In this document: positions 28,751-36,600 of the stretch, one piece after another | Layout: each line of letters opens with the position of its first letter | Numbering within the stretch: position 1 is the stretch's first letter | NCBI GenBank assembly: GCA_937885735.1 | Contig: CALABN010000348.1 | Location: forward strand, 1-51,586 | Reading direction: 5' to 3' | Source: an uncultured Bacteroidota bacterium | Lineage (GTDB): Bacteria; Bacteroidota; Bacteroidia; Bacteroidales; SZUA-534 | Length of the DNA stretch: 51,586 nt | Notes under the pieces: generated by a model | Database searches by the model: none | Seen by the model: the letters and a program-made list of their open reading frames with translations, nothing else | What the model was told of the DNA's origin: nothing | Translations under genes and position numbers: made by a program

Positions 28751-28788
28751 AAAGCGACATTTGGCCTTTGTGTCATTTGTCGCTTTTT
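28751..28788 (+). terminator. Rho-independent terminator after glyS
   Basis: Stem AAAGCGACA/TGTCGCTTT with a loop of about 18 bases and a T tract. Confidence 0.8.
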
Positions 28789-28830
28789 ATTATTTTCGCC
28801 AATCAAAAAAAAATCTGAGTTTCAAACCTT

Positions 28831-29685
28831 ATGAAGAAAATAGCATTACTTGCGCTTCTTGCCGTAACAGGCATCCAAATGGCACAGGCACAAACATTGC
28901 CGTTTGAAATCCCGTCAGGCTACCGCTGGCAACACCGAATCAAAGGACCGGAATACAAGCACAGTGAGGTGCTTGAACTTGCAGTGGACGAATACGGCAA
29001 CTACCTTGTAGCAACATTCCGCGGCGAGAAATCATCGTTTGTATACCTATATGTCTATAATCTTTACACATGGGACGAGAAATACAAGATTAAGCTTGAC
29101 GACAACCGTTGCGAACTGTACAACAGTTTCTTCGACGAGGATGGCGACTATTTTTATGTGAACACTGATGTTTACCGCAACAAGTTCAAAAAAATAAACC
29201 TAAAGACAGGCGACATTGAAGAAGTTCCATGTTCCGAAACGCCTAAAGGCTGCCGCAAGATTGAACCGCAATACTACCGCGTCGATGCCTACACCATCGG
29301 CGACAACTACTTCATCTTCCGCGACAAGGAACACCTGAACTACATCAAGATCTACGTCAAGAAAGAGCTATACATTCCAAAAGACGAGGAAGTGGTTGTG
29401 GATCCGGCATTAGGCGGACTGATATTGCTAACACCTCAAGACATGCGCGATTTGGAGGCAGGACAAGAAATCACCAAAGGCGACATCCCTATCTTCTATG
29501 ATGCCAATTCAATAGATGCCGACGGAAATGTCATTCCGTACACTCCGGACGAATTTTCGGCATATAAAGTGCGCCTTACTCCAAATGATTTCGCAAAACT
29601 GAAAAAAAAGATTAGTTTTGTGTATGACAAACTTGTGATTAAACTTGATTTGGATGCTTTCGAAGCAGAGCAGAACAATCAGTAA
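28831..29685 (+). CDS. Exported protein of unknown function
   Basis: 284 residues with a clear signal peptide (KKIALLALLAVTGIQMAQAQ, cleavage after AQAQ). The mature part is rich in aromatic strands (GNYLVATFRGE, SFVYLYVYNLYTWDEKYKI, DYFYVNTDVYRNKFKKINLKTGD, YFIFRDKEHLNYIKIYV), which suggests a beta-propeller-like or beta-rich fold, followed by a polar helical C-terminus (TPNDFAKLKKKISF). I do not recognise the family. It probably resides in the periplasm, as there is no lipobox or sorting tail. The small exported protein gene follows 13 bases later, so the two are very likely one operon. Confidence 0.75.
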   Translation: MKKIALLALLAVTGIQMAQAQTLPFEIPSGYRWQHRIKGPEYKHSEVLELAVDEYGNYLVATFRGEKSSFVYLYVYNLYTWDEKYKIKLDDNRCELYNSFFDEDGDYFYVNTDVYRNKFKKINLKTGDIEEVPCSETPKGCRKIEPQYYRVDAYTIGDNYFIFRDKEHLNYIKIYVKKELYIPKDEEVVVDPALGGLILLTPQDMRDLEAGQEITKGDIPIFYDANSIDADGNVIPYTPDEFSAYKVRLTPNDFAKLKKKISFVYDKLVIKLDLDAFEAEQNNQ

Positions 29686-29698
29686 TGCGCTAAATATT

Positions 29699-30136
29699 AT
29701 GAAGAAACTGTATTTGATTTGCTTAATGTTGCTTTTGTGTGCAGGCTACAGCCAGGCACAATGCGACCAGGCTTTTATTGACAAATGCTCGTCGAAAGGT
29801 AGCAGTAACATCAAATACGTGAAACATTTCCGCATCAGGTTCTCTGAAGCAATGAAAGGCAAGAATGTGTCTGAAGGCAACTTCTCAATAATGCTGAACA
29901 AAGGAAGCCACTACCGTTTCTTTACCTGCAACGATGAGACTAAACCAGGCCACACCGTTGTTGAAATGTCAAACGATGCCGGCGCATGCGGAGGAAACAT
30001 CAACCCATCAACTGGTGCTGAATACAAGGCATTCGATTTCATCTGCACAAAGACCGGCCCTTACTACCTGAAAATGTTTTTCAAGGACGGCAAGGAAGGT
30101 TGCGGTGTCTGTGTCATGACAATAGTCACGGATTAG
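29699..30136 (+). CDS. Small secreted protein; same domain as BlaR1-like C-terminus
   Basis: 145 residues from ATG 29699; an upstream in-frame start lies inside the preceding gene and is rejected. Signal peptide KKLYLICLMLLLCAGYSQAQ. The mature domain (about 40-145) aligns by eye with the last 105 residues of the BlaR1-like protein encoded at 30798-33071. Both read KG-NVS, LNKG-HY-F, a Y--F-F-C--TG-Y-L-MF-K-G-E segment, then G-C and a final hydrophobic strand. It carries six Cys in the mature form, which could form disulfides. Function unknown; it could be a free form, ligand or competitor of the sensor's extracytoplasmic domain. It ends before a strong terminator. Confidence 0.75.
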   Translation: MKKLYLICLMLLLCAGYSQAQCDQAFIDKCSSKGSSNIKYVKHFRIRFSEAMKGKNVSEGNFSIMLNKGSHYRFFTCNDETKPGHTVVEMSNDAGACGGNINPSTGAEYKAFDFICTKTGPYYLKMFFKDGKEGCGVCVMTIVTD

Positions 30137-30161
30137 TTCTGTCAATTTTTCATTTCATCAT

Positions 30162-30197
30162 AATCCCGCTGTACCATGTATGGCGGGATTTTTTTTG
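30162..30197 (+). terminator. Rho-independent terminator
   Basis: Stem AATCCCGC/GCGGGATT followed by a run of T; it separates the small secreted protein gene from the blaI promoter. Confidence 0.92.
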
Positions 30198-30334
30198 TTT
30201 GTAGGTTTCCTGCCCAAACCCATTTAGACATTCAGTGCCTTTATCAAAAAGATCTATATTGCTGCATTTCTGCATATTGCATTACATTAGGCTCTTTTTC
30301 TTTTAAAAACTTCGTTATCAAACTAACTTTTTAA

Positions 30335-30365
30335 TTGTATAACTAAATATTTAGTTATAGATTTG
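30335..30365 (+). promoter_or_regulatory. blaI promoter with embedded palindromic operator
   Basis: A -33 element TTG (30335-30337) and a -7 element TAGATTTG (30358-30365, exact TAnnTTTG) are 20 bases apart. Filling the spacer is a perfect 22-bp palindrome (30338-30359), TATAACTAAAT plus its reverse complement, which overlaps the first two bases of the -7 element. A BlaI-family dimer bound there would block RNA polymerase, so autorepression of the blaI-blaR1 pair is the likely design. Confidence 0.8.
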
Positions 30366-30393
30366 CATTGTTAATTGATAAAACAAGACTGCT

Positions 30394-30795
30394 ATGAGCA
30401 AGAAAATTGATGAATTGAATAACGACAAACCAAAGGAACTCACACGAGCCGAAATGGACATAATGATGATTCTGTGGCAAAAGGAGCGCGCACTGGTTCG
30501 CGACATACTCGACGACATGAAAGAACCAAAGCCAGCCGTAAGCACAGTATCCACCATAGTAAGGATTCTTGAGACAAAGGGCTTTGTAGGGCACAAGGCA
30601 TACGGACACACTTATGAATATTACCCATTGATAACAAAGGACGAGTACACAAACACCTATATGAACAACGTTCTCGAAAACTTCTTTGAGGGCTCACTGA
30701 GCCAACTTGTAAGTTTCTTCTCAAACCAAAAATCAATCTCATTGAAGGAGACTGACGAGATACTGAAAATGCTAAACAACCAAAAGAACAAATAA
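30394..30795 (+). CDS. BlaI/MecI/CopY-family transcriptional repressor
   Basis: 133 residues. The N-terminal winged helix-turn-helix (LTRAEMDIMMILWQKERALV; AVSTVSTIVRILETKGFVGHK) matches the BlaI family, followed by the dimerisation half (NTYMNNVLENFFEGSLSQLVSFF). Family members are dimers that repress their own operon and are cleaved or inactivated when the membrane partner senses a signal. The next gene, two bases downstream, encodes that partner. A perfect palindrome inside the promoter is the probable binding site. The signal need not be a beta-lactam: in Bacteroidota such pairs often have non-penicillin-binding sensors. Confidence 0.93.
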   Translation: MSKKIDELNNDKPKELTRAEMDIMMILWQKERALVRDILDDMKEPKPAVSTVSTIVRILETKGFVGHKAYGHTYEYYPLITKDEYTNTYMNNVLENFFEGSLSQLVSFFSNQKSISLKETDEILKMLNNQKNK

Positions 30796-30797
30796 CC

Positions 30798-33071
30798 ATG
30801 ACACCAACACTGACCTACCTGCTCAAAGTGATGATTTGCAGTGGACTGTTCATCTCACTTTACATGCTCGCCTTTCACAAGAAGGTGCAATACAGCATCT
30901 GCCGTGCCTACCTTATGGCTACCATGGCATTGTCGGTGATAATTCCTGCAATGAACGTTCCCCTGTACAAAGGCGAGCCTGTTGAAATGCTAAACGACAT
31001 TCAAGTAAACATTACAAGGTCCAGCAACAACGCAATGGAAGAAACGCCAACTATTGCCACAACTGACAAAGTGGCTGAATTGGAATCAGTTGCAGAAACA
31101 AAACCGACAGCAACCACAACTCCTGCAACTGCATCCAAACTCAAAAATGTAGATTGGAGCCAGGTTGTCTATTGGACAATAGTCGCAGTAATGATGATTG
31201 TCATTGCAAAAGGCCTTGTTTCTATATTGAAAATCAGAAGAAAAACTGTCTCAAAAAAACTGCATAACTGCCACATTATTGAAAATGAAAGCATTGGCAC
31301 ACCGTTTACATTCTTCAGGACAGTATATATTGGCACCAACTACAGCGACAGCGAGCGCCAACAAATACTGAGCCACGAACTGAGCCACGCTCATCACCTT
31401 CATTCGGTTGAAAAACTTGCAATGTCAATCCTACGCGCGATGTTCTGGTTCAATCCGTTCTTCTGGCTTGCCGAAAGACGCCTTGAGGAAGTGCAGGAAT
31501 GGCAAGCCGACAACGATGCCATTGGCGAAGGGTATGAAATATCCAATTACCAACAGACAATATTCAAGCAGATATTCGGATGTTCACCTGAACTGGCATC
31601 GGGCATGAGCAATTCATTCACCAAAAACCGATTTCTGATGATGACACGAAGATTCAGCAACAGGTGCGGTTTGCCGATGTTCTTTTCGGTTACGCTGTTG
31701 ATGGTGCTATTCTTCACGTTCAGTTGCACGCAAAAGGAACCCGTTGTGGAATATGAAAAAAACATAATATTCACAGTCGACCATTTCTTTGATGACAATG
31801 ATGGGGTTGAGAAAAGGTACCATATTGCTAGCAAGAACAGGTTTATATTTATAGAAGTGTTTGAAGACTACAGTTTAAAGAACAGGCCCAATGTGTATGT
31901 GGCAGCAAACGGCATATCCGCAGTTCGGTCAATCGACTCAAGACAATTAAGGTGGGTTGATGAAAATATCCCCATTTTTTACGATGGCAAAAAAATATCG
32001 TACAGCGAATTCAAAAACCTTGAGACAGGCAGTTATAAGGCAGTGTATTATATGAAAAAGATGGGCAATCTCTCGTTTGTATATGTGAACAACGAAAATG
32101 TTTTGCCACAGTTCAACGATGAGATTAGAATTGACACACTATCCGAGCAAATACCTGGTCATTTCATAATAGGTGATTTTAACTGTGGTGAAGTGTTTGG
32201 TTGTGGCGGTTGGACAGATAGCCTGAAAACAAATTTCATACGCATATTTTCGCCTTATGCGGAACTGTTTTTAAACGGCAAGCCTTTTGACTACAACGTG
32301 TGGCGCAAGAATGTAGGTAGAGTATCTGGAGTCGAAGTTTACCGCAACGCAGAAGCGCGACACAGGTTTGGCGAGCAATACAAGTTTGTAGTAGATGTAA
32401 AAGGTTCTTTGGGTAGACATATTATGGTTGAAAGGGAAAATGGTCATACTAAATTTAGTATCAACAACAAAAAACACCAGGCAGATGATTTTTTTGCAGA
32501 GAAGAAAGATACAAACCAATACACGTATAACGATTTGAAACGTGAAATAGATTTTGACAACTACTATAATTCACAGATGGACGCAAATACAACTATTTGT
32601 TTTTATCGTAACAGTGATGATACAAAATCTGTTGTTGATTCCATTACTTTCAAAATCTATGACGATTATTCCGCTGCAAACATTGTTGTTATTGACCAAA
32701 AAACACCTGAAACAACAAAACGCATGAAAGGAAATCAGGATAAATATGGGAGGACAGTGCAGTTGAAGGACTTTCCCATCGATTTTAAAGGTCAAAATGT
32801 TAGCAGTGTGGATAAGTTCCATGTTACTTTAAATAAAGGCATACATTACTTGTTTCGTGTAACACGAGATTCAGATGCATCAGGACAAATTACTGCAACC
32901 CTGACAGACGCTAACGGCAATGAAGTTCCTACAACAATTAGGGAGGAAAACCAAGACAAATATGTTTTCATTTTCTCATGCGAACAGACAGGCACGTACC
33001 ATCTCAATATGTTCTCAAAAAACGGACAGGAGACACGCGGAACGTGCACTCTTTACTACATACCTGAATAG
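30798..33071 (+). CDS. BlaR1/MecR1-type M56 membrane metallopeptidase (sensor/antirepressor)
   Basis: 757 residues. Membrane helices lie at about 5-26, 35-52 and 122-143, with another at about 293-309. The M56 peptidase site is the gluzincin HELSH (193-197), followed downstream by the acidic EVQEWQADNDA segment that supplies the third zinc ligand. After the last helix comes an extracytoplasmic part of about 445 residues which has no SxxK/KTG penicillin-binding domain, so it does not sense beta-lactams in the BlaR1 way. Its last 105 residues match the small secreted protein at 29699-30136. By analogy, signal binding outside activates the cytosolic protease to remove the BlaI-type repressor encoded just upstream. 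Confidence 0.9.
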   Translation: MTPTLTYLLKVMICSGLFISLYMLAFHKKVQYSICRAYLMATMALSVIIPAMNVPLYKGEPVEMLNDIQVNITRSSNNAMEETPTIATTDKVAELESVAETKPTATTTPATASKLKNVDWSQVVYWTIVAVMMIVIAKGLVSILKIRRKTVSKKLHNCHIIENESIGTPFTFFRTVYIGTNYSDSERQQILSHELSHAHHLHSVEKLAMSILRAMFWFNPFFWLAERRLEEVQEWQADNDAIGEGYEISNYQQTIFKQIFGCSPELASGMSNSFTKNRFLMMTRRFSNRCGLPMFFSVTLLMVLFFTFSCTQKEPVVEYEKNIIFTVDHFFDDNDGVEKRYHIASKNRFIFIEVFEDYSLKNRPNVYVAANGISAVRSIDSRQLRWVDENIPIFYDGKKISYSEFKNLETGSYKAVYYMKKMGNLSFVYVNNENVLPQFNDEIRIDTLSEQIPGHFIIGDFNCGEVFGCGGWTDSLKTNFIRIFSPYAELFLNGKPFDYNVWRKNVGRVSGVEVYRNAEARHRFGEQYKFVVDVKGSLGRHIMVERENGHTKFSINNKKHQADDFFAEKKDTNQYTYNDLKREIDFDNYYNSQMDANTTICFYRNSDDTKSVVDSITFKIYDDYSAANIVVIDQKTPETTKRMKGNQDKYGRTVQLKDFPIDFKGQNVSSVDKFHVTLNKGIHYLFRVTRDSDASGQITATLTDANGNEVPTTIREENQDKYVFIFSCEQTGTYHLNMFSKNGQETRGTCTLYYIPE

Positions 33072-33091
33072 TTTGGTTAATTAAATACTTG

Positions 33092-33132
33092 AAAGCGCAA
33101 GTGGCAATCAAAGGCTGTCGCTTGCGCTTTTG
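33092..33132 (+). terminator. Rho-independent terminator after blaR1-like gene
   Basis: Stem AAAGCGCAAG/CTTGCGCTTT, with further pairing inside the loop, followed by TTTG. Confidence 0.8.
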
Positions 33133-33205
33133 CTGTTCAATTTGCGCTACAGAATAAAAAAGAATCAAGCGCAATTTTTAAATTCCAACTACACAATATT
33201 TTTAC

Positions 33206-33213
33206 TATCTTTG
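33206..33213 (+). promoter_or_regulatory. Promoter -7 element
   Basis: TATCTTTG matches TAnnTTTG, 31 bases upstream of the glycosyltransferase start. No clear -33 element. Confidence 0.6.
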
Positions 33214-33244
33214 TGGCCTAAAACTGCGCATTTAAATTTGTAGG

Positions 33245-34048
33245 ATGGAAAAGAAAAAGGTGTTGTTTGTTTCGCAAGAAATAACTCCGTATTTACCTGA
33301 GACTGAAATATCTAAAATCAGTCGCGAACTGCCACAAGGAATTCAAGAAAGAGGTCGGGAAATCAGAACTTTCATGCCACGCTACGGTTGTGTGAACGAA
33401 CGTCGCAACCAACTACACGAGGTTATCCGCCTTACGGGCATGAACCTAATCATCGACGACACTGACCACCCACTAATCATCAAGGTGGCTTCCATTCAAT
33501 CCGCAAGAATGCAGGTTTATTTCATCGACAACGAGGATTACTTCCAACGCAAGGCCGTATTGAAGGATGCCGAAGGCAACTATTTCAATGACAACGACGA
33601 ACGTGCAATGTTCTTTGCCCGTGGCGTACTCGAGACTGTGCAGAAACTACGCTGGTCGCCCGACATTATCCACTGCCACGGCTGGTTCACCTCGTTTGTA
33701 CCATTGTACATCAAGCGCACATTCAAGGACAACCCGCTGTTCAGCAATTCAAAGGTTGTCACCTCAATATACGATAACGATTTTGACAAACCACTTGATT
33801 CGCAGTTGAAGAAAAAACTGGTTTACGACTCCATTGCCGAAAGCGATGTTGAAGTGGTTTCCGACCCAACATACGAGAACTTGTCGAAATTGGCAATCAA
33901 CTTCTCCGACGGCGTCATTTTCGGTAGCGAGAAGGTCAACGGCACCGTTGCGGAATATGCAAAGGCATCGGGCAAGCCTGTGCTCGATTACCAGTCGCCA
34001 GAAACCTATATGGACGCGTTCAACGAATTCTACGACAGGTTTTTGTAG
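33245..34048 (+). CDS. Glycogen/starch synthase-like glycosyltransferase (GT5 N-terminal domain only)
   Basis: 267 residues: KKVLFVSQEITPYLPETEIS at the start and the starch-synthase catalytic-domain signature further on (PQGIQERGREIRTFMPRYG; DDNDERAMFFARGVLE; PDIIHCHGWFTSFVPLY). The length covers only the N-terminal Rossmann domain of GT5. The C-terminal nucleotide-sugar-binding half is absent, and the canonical KTGGL of GT5 is replaced by PETEI. This short form is widespread in Bacteroidota and often precedes panC-panD there; here panD is 6 kb away and panC is not seen. Whether it is catalytically active is uncertain. Confidence 0.85.
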   Translation: MEKKKVLFVSQEITPYLPETEISKISRELPQGIQERGREIRTFMPRYGCVNERRNQLHEVIRLTGMNLIIDDTDHPLIIKVASIQSARMQVYFIDNEDYFQRKAVLKDAEGNYFNDNDERAMFFARGVLETVQKLRWSPDIIHCHGWFTSFVPLYIKRTFKDNPLFSNSKVVTSIYDNDFDKPLDSQLKKKLVYDSIAESDVEVVSDPTYENLSKLAINFSDGVIFGSEKVNGTVAEYAKASGKPVLDYQSPETYMDAFNEFYDRFL

Positions 34049-34074
34049 CAGAAAGCGTTAGGGGTTGGGTGAAG

Positions 34075-34542
34075 TCAGTATTTATTGACGGGCTTTTCCA
34101 TTATAAAGGCCATAACCCCATTCCCCACAAGTTGCGTTCCTACCTCAACAAAACCATCTCTTCTATAGAATTGGTATGCGCCTTCGTCGCCACAGTAGCA
34201 ATGCAGGCTCTCCTTGCCGAATTCAAACATTGACTCCAACTTGCGTTGCAACACTCTGCCCAAACCCTGTCCCTGAAAGTCGGGGTCTACCATAAGCCGT
34301 CCGACATAGAGCACGCCGTCTGTAACCGAACCACGTACCGAGCCAATAATCTTGCCATTGCCACATACAAGTTTCAGAACCTTGTCGTTTGCAAAAGCCA
34401 CAATACTCTGGTCCATAGTTTCGGACATCTGCGGAATGCCATCCCACCCAAGTTTTTCGGCAACTGGTTTGAATGCTTTCTTCTGCAATGCGAACAAGTC
34501 AGGCACATCATTTATGGTGGCAACTTCTATTTTATAGTCCAT
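34075..34542 (-). CDS. GNAT-family N-acetyltransferase
   Basis: 155 residues from ATG 34542, preferred over a TTG start four codons upstream. The acetyl-CoA-binding motif A is clear: VGRLMVDPDFQGQGLGRVL, i.e. the Q/R-x-x-G-x-G/A signature, preceded by strand 4 (IIGSVRGSVTDGVLY) and followed by LHCYCGDEGAYQFYRRDGF. The substrate cannot be predicted. It converges on the glycosyltransferase gene with a 26-base gap and no visible terminator, and sits downstream of tRNA-Leu. Confidence 0.88.
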   Translation of the reverse strand: MDYKIEVATINDVPDLFALQKKAFKPVAEKLGWDGIPQMSETMDQSIVAFANDKVLKLVCGNGKIIGSVRGSVTDGVLYVGRLMVDPDFQGQGLGRVLQRKLESMFEFGKESLHCYCGDEGAYQFYRRDGFVEVGTQLVGNGVMAFIMEKPVNKY

Positions 34543-34581
34543 ATTGTGAGTCAAAAAGTTTCAGTAAAAACGTGTGAAGAC

Positions 34582-34618
34582 AAAAAAAAACACCTCAAAA
34601 TCTAACGATTGAGAGGTG
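34582..34618 (-). terminator. Terminator of tRNA-Leu
   Basis: On the minus strand, stem CACCTC/GAGGTG, with an inner AATC/GATT helix after a small internal loop, is followed by nine T. It starts a few bases after the tRNA 3' end. Confidence 0.88.
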
Positions 34619-34624
34619 CTTTTG

Positions 34625-34708
34625 TACCCAGGGCCGGGGTCGAACCGGCACAGGGGTGAACCTACTGGTGTTTGAGACCAGCGCGTCTACCGATTCCGCC
34701 ACCTGGGC
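34625..34708 (-). tRNA. tRNA-Leu (anticodon CAA)
   Basis: Minus-strand cloverleaf of 84 nt. The acceptor stem GCCCAGG pairs with CCTGGGT. The anticodon stem CTGGT/ACCAG encloses loop CTCAAAC, giving anticodon CAA, which reads UUG codons. A long variable arm, as expected for class II tRNA-Leu, precedes T-stem GCCGG/CCGGC with loop TTCGACC. The discriminator is A; CCA is not encoded. Confidence 0.97.
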
Positions 34709-35049
34709 TTGTCTAAAAGGCCTGCAAATATAGATATTTTCAATAACCCTCCAAACTTTTTTTCGCGGTTTTTAGAAATGGTGTTCCCCACTTGGCTATT
34801 TTGGTAAAATAGCAACAGATGTCAATAGTTATTTTATTGTGTTACAAACATTAACACTTGTGACAACATCCAATCACTGACACTGAAAATATCAATAGAA
34901 AATATTCATAAAAAAATTAATTATATGTAAAATATTGGCGTTCAATATATATATTTGGCCCCGAGATATTATCGGTTTTGACCTGTTTCCTGCCTCATTT
35001 ACAGGTTTTAACCAAAGCAAAAATTTGTACTTACTTATCTGCATTTACT
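34709..35049 (+). other. AT-rich intergenic region with -7 element
   Basis: No gene seen. It includes TATATTTG at 34950-34957, an exact TAnnTTTG match 92 bases before the next start, and a loose cluster of TGTTACA/TGTGACA-like words around 34840-34865 with no regular spacing. Confidence 0.5.
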
Positions 35050-36585
35050 ATGAAAGGTCTTTTGTTGCTGACCGCCTCATTGTGCATAGTGTCAATGGCG
35101 AATTCGCAAGAAAAAGCAATGCCTGATGTCCAGAAATCAGACAATGCAAAGTATTTTCATCTGGAAACCGACAAGCCTATCGGCAAACTGCAAAAAGATG
35201 AAGTGGCATTTATCTACAAAGGCGAAAATTATTACATGAAAAACGGCAAAATATTCAAAATGCGTGCCGACAAGGACAAACTGGCACGTCTGTCGTACGG
35301 TGAACTACATGATATGGCAAAAGACTGCCCTTCAGTGCAAGCAGGCATCCATTCGGCCGACATTACCAGCCGTGTCGCCCTGAGTTTTATGGAACTGACG
35401 GCCATTCCTGTCGCACTAAATGCTGTTGTAATAGTTGGAGCGGTGCCAATGATTGCTCCTCCTACTGTCGGCCTGATTGTATTGGGAGTGTCTGAGAGCA
35501 AGTCGAAAAAGGCCACTACGGCTTTCTATAACGACTATCTTACCAAGTTGCCTAAATATGACCTTAAATATTCAGTAAACTATGTTCCCGCACCTTTTGT
35601 GAAATCGACCGGGAAAGACGCTTCAAAACTGACCCGACACGAAGTCGCTTTCGAGTTCGACGGTGAAAAATACTATATCGACAGGGGACGGATGCTTTAC
35701 AAGGAAAGCACCTACACAAAAAAAGGCTTCCGCATGCTGTCGAAGCAAGAACGGCTTGCCTTGATGAAGAAACAGGGAAACTACGCATTCAACGAACTTG
35801 GCAGATTCTATGCCGAAATGAACAATGTACCTGTGGAAAAGCCTGATGTTGAAGATGTCCAGCCAGAACCAGTGATTGAAACAACTCCTACCGTAACACA
35901 GGAACCTGCTGTTGAAGATGTCGAAATTAAGGATGAAAAAGCAGAAGAACCTGCAAATGTTGAGGAGCCAAAAGAGGAGAAGCAACCAACCATAACAGAA
36001 GAACCAAAAAAGGTTGCCGAACCCAAACCGCAAAAAGTCCGTCCCGAGAAACTGAATGTCCGCAAGCCTAACGGAATAGGGATATTTGCCGATGCGGGCG
36101 GTCTAGCAACACGCGGGCCTCGCGCAGGCCTTGAGTTACGTTTAGGAACACTTATGCCTTCAATATTTGTGGGTTGCCCGCATTTAGGCTCAATGTACGG
36201 CAAGGATTACGAAGACTATGAATCGGTAAAGAGCATCTCGGCAGGCATTGGATGCAAGGCCTTGATACCTGCAAGTTGGGGCGGATTCTATGCTGGAGCA
36301 TACGCACAGTACAACCGCATCTCGGCCGAACTGAATGCAGGCAAGTACAATGAGCAGAAAATATTCGATACCGACATCGACATTATGGCTGGCGTTGGTT
36401 TCCGATTCCAGACTAAAGGCAATCTGTTCTGCAACATTGGTGGCTACGCCGGACCGGCCATCAACACTCCTTCATCACGTTATTCGAACGTTCTGCACAA
36501 CAATTATTCGCCTACTTACCAAAAAGGCGACAAGGATGTGAAGATAAAGGCAAATCTGGAACTGTCTGTTGGTTATGAATTTTAA
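35050..36585 (+). CDS. Exported protein with duplicated N-terminal domain and C-terminal barrel-like domain
   Basis: 511 residues from ATG 35050, which gives signal peptide KGLLLLTASLCIVSMANSQ; the open frame begins earlier at 34978 but without protein character. Two related segments stand out: KLQKDEVAFIYKGENYYMKNGK (about 46-67) and KLTRHEVAFEFDGEKYYIDRGR (about 193-214). A Pro/Glu-rich linker (about 260-360, many VE, EEP and KVAEPKP words) leads to a C-terminal part (365-511) with Gly/aromatic strands (GIFADAGG, GGFYAGAYAQYNRIS, LELSVGYEF) that ends in Phe, as outer-membrane barrels do. The linker probably spans the periplasm. The family is not recognised. A lipoprotein gene follows after 15 bases, probably in the same operon. 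Confidence 0.7.
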   Translation: MKGLLLLTASLCIVSMANSQEKAMPDVQKSDNAKYFHLETDKPIGKLQKDEVAFIYKGENYYMKNGKIFKMRADKDKLARLSYGELHDMAKDCPSVQAGIHSADITSRVALSFMELTAIPVALNAVVIVGAVPMIAPPTVGLIVLGVSESKSKKATTAFYNDYLTKLPKYDLKYSVNYVPAPFVKSTGKDASKLTRHEVAFEFDGEKYYIDRGRMLYKESTYTKKGFRMLSKQERLALMKKQGNYAFNELGRFYAEMNNVPVEKPDVEDVQPEPVIETTPTVTQEPAVEDVEIKDEKAEEPANVEEPKEEKQPTITEEPKKVAEPKPQKVRPEKLNVRKPNGIGIFADAGGLATRGPRAGLELRLGTLMPSIFVGCPHLGSMYGKDYEDYESVKSISAGIGCKALIPASWGGFYAGAYAQYNRISAELNAGKYNEQKIFDTDIDIMAGVGFRFQTKGNLFCNIGGYAGPAINTPSSRYSNVLHNNYSPTYQKGDKDVKIKANLELSVGYEF

Positions 36586-36600
36586 TAGGAGAATACCGCT

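Noticed and set aside
31850..31862. ATTTATAGAA as a further copy of the dispersed hairpin core
   Set aside because: It is inside the blaR1-like coding sequence, lacks self-complementary flanks and is explained by the codons.
34820..34870. Cluster of TGTTACA/TGTGACA-like words as a second Pho box
   Set aside because: Start distances are irregular (no 11-bp period) and the downstream gene has no phosphate link.
35808..36203. Minus-strand open frames opposite the Pro/Glu-rich linker and other genes
   Set aside because: They are shadows of the biased composition of the plus-strand genes, with no start context or domain.
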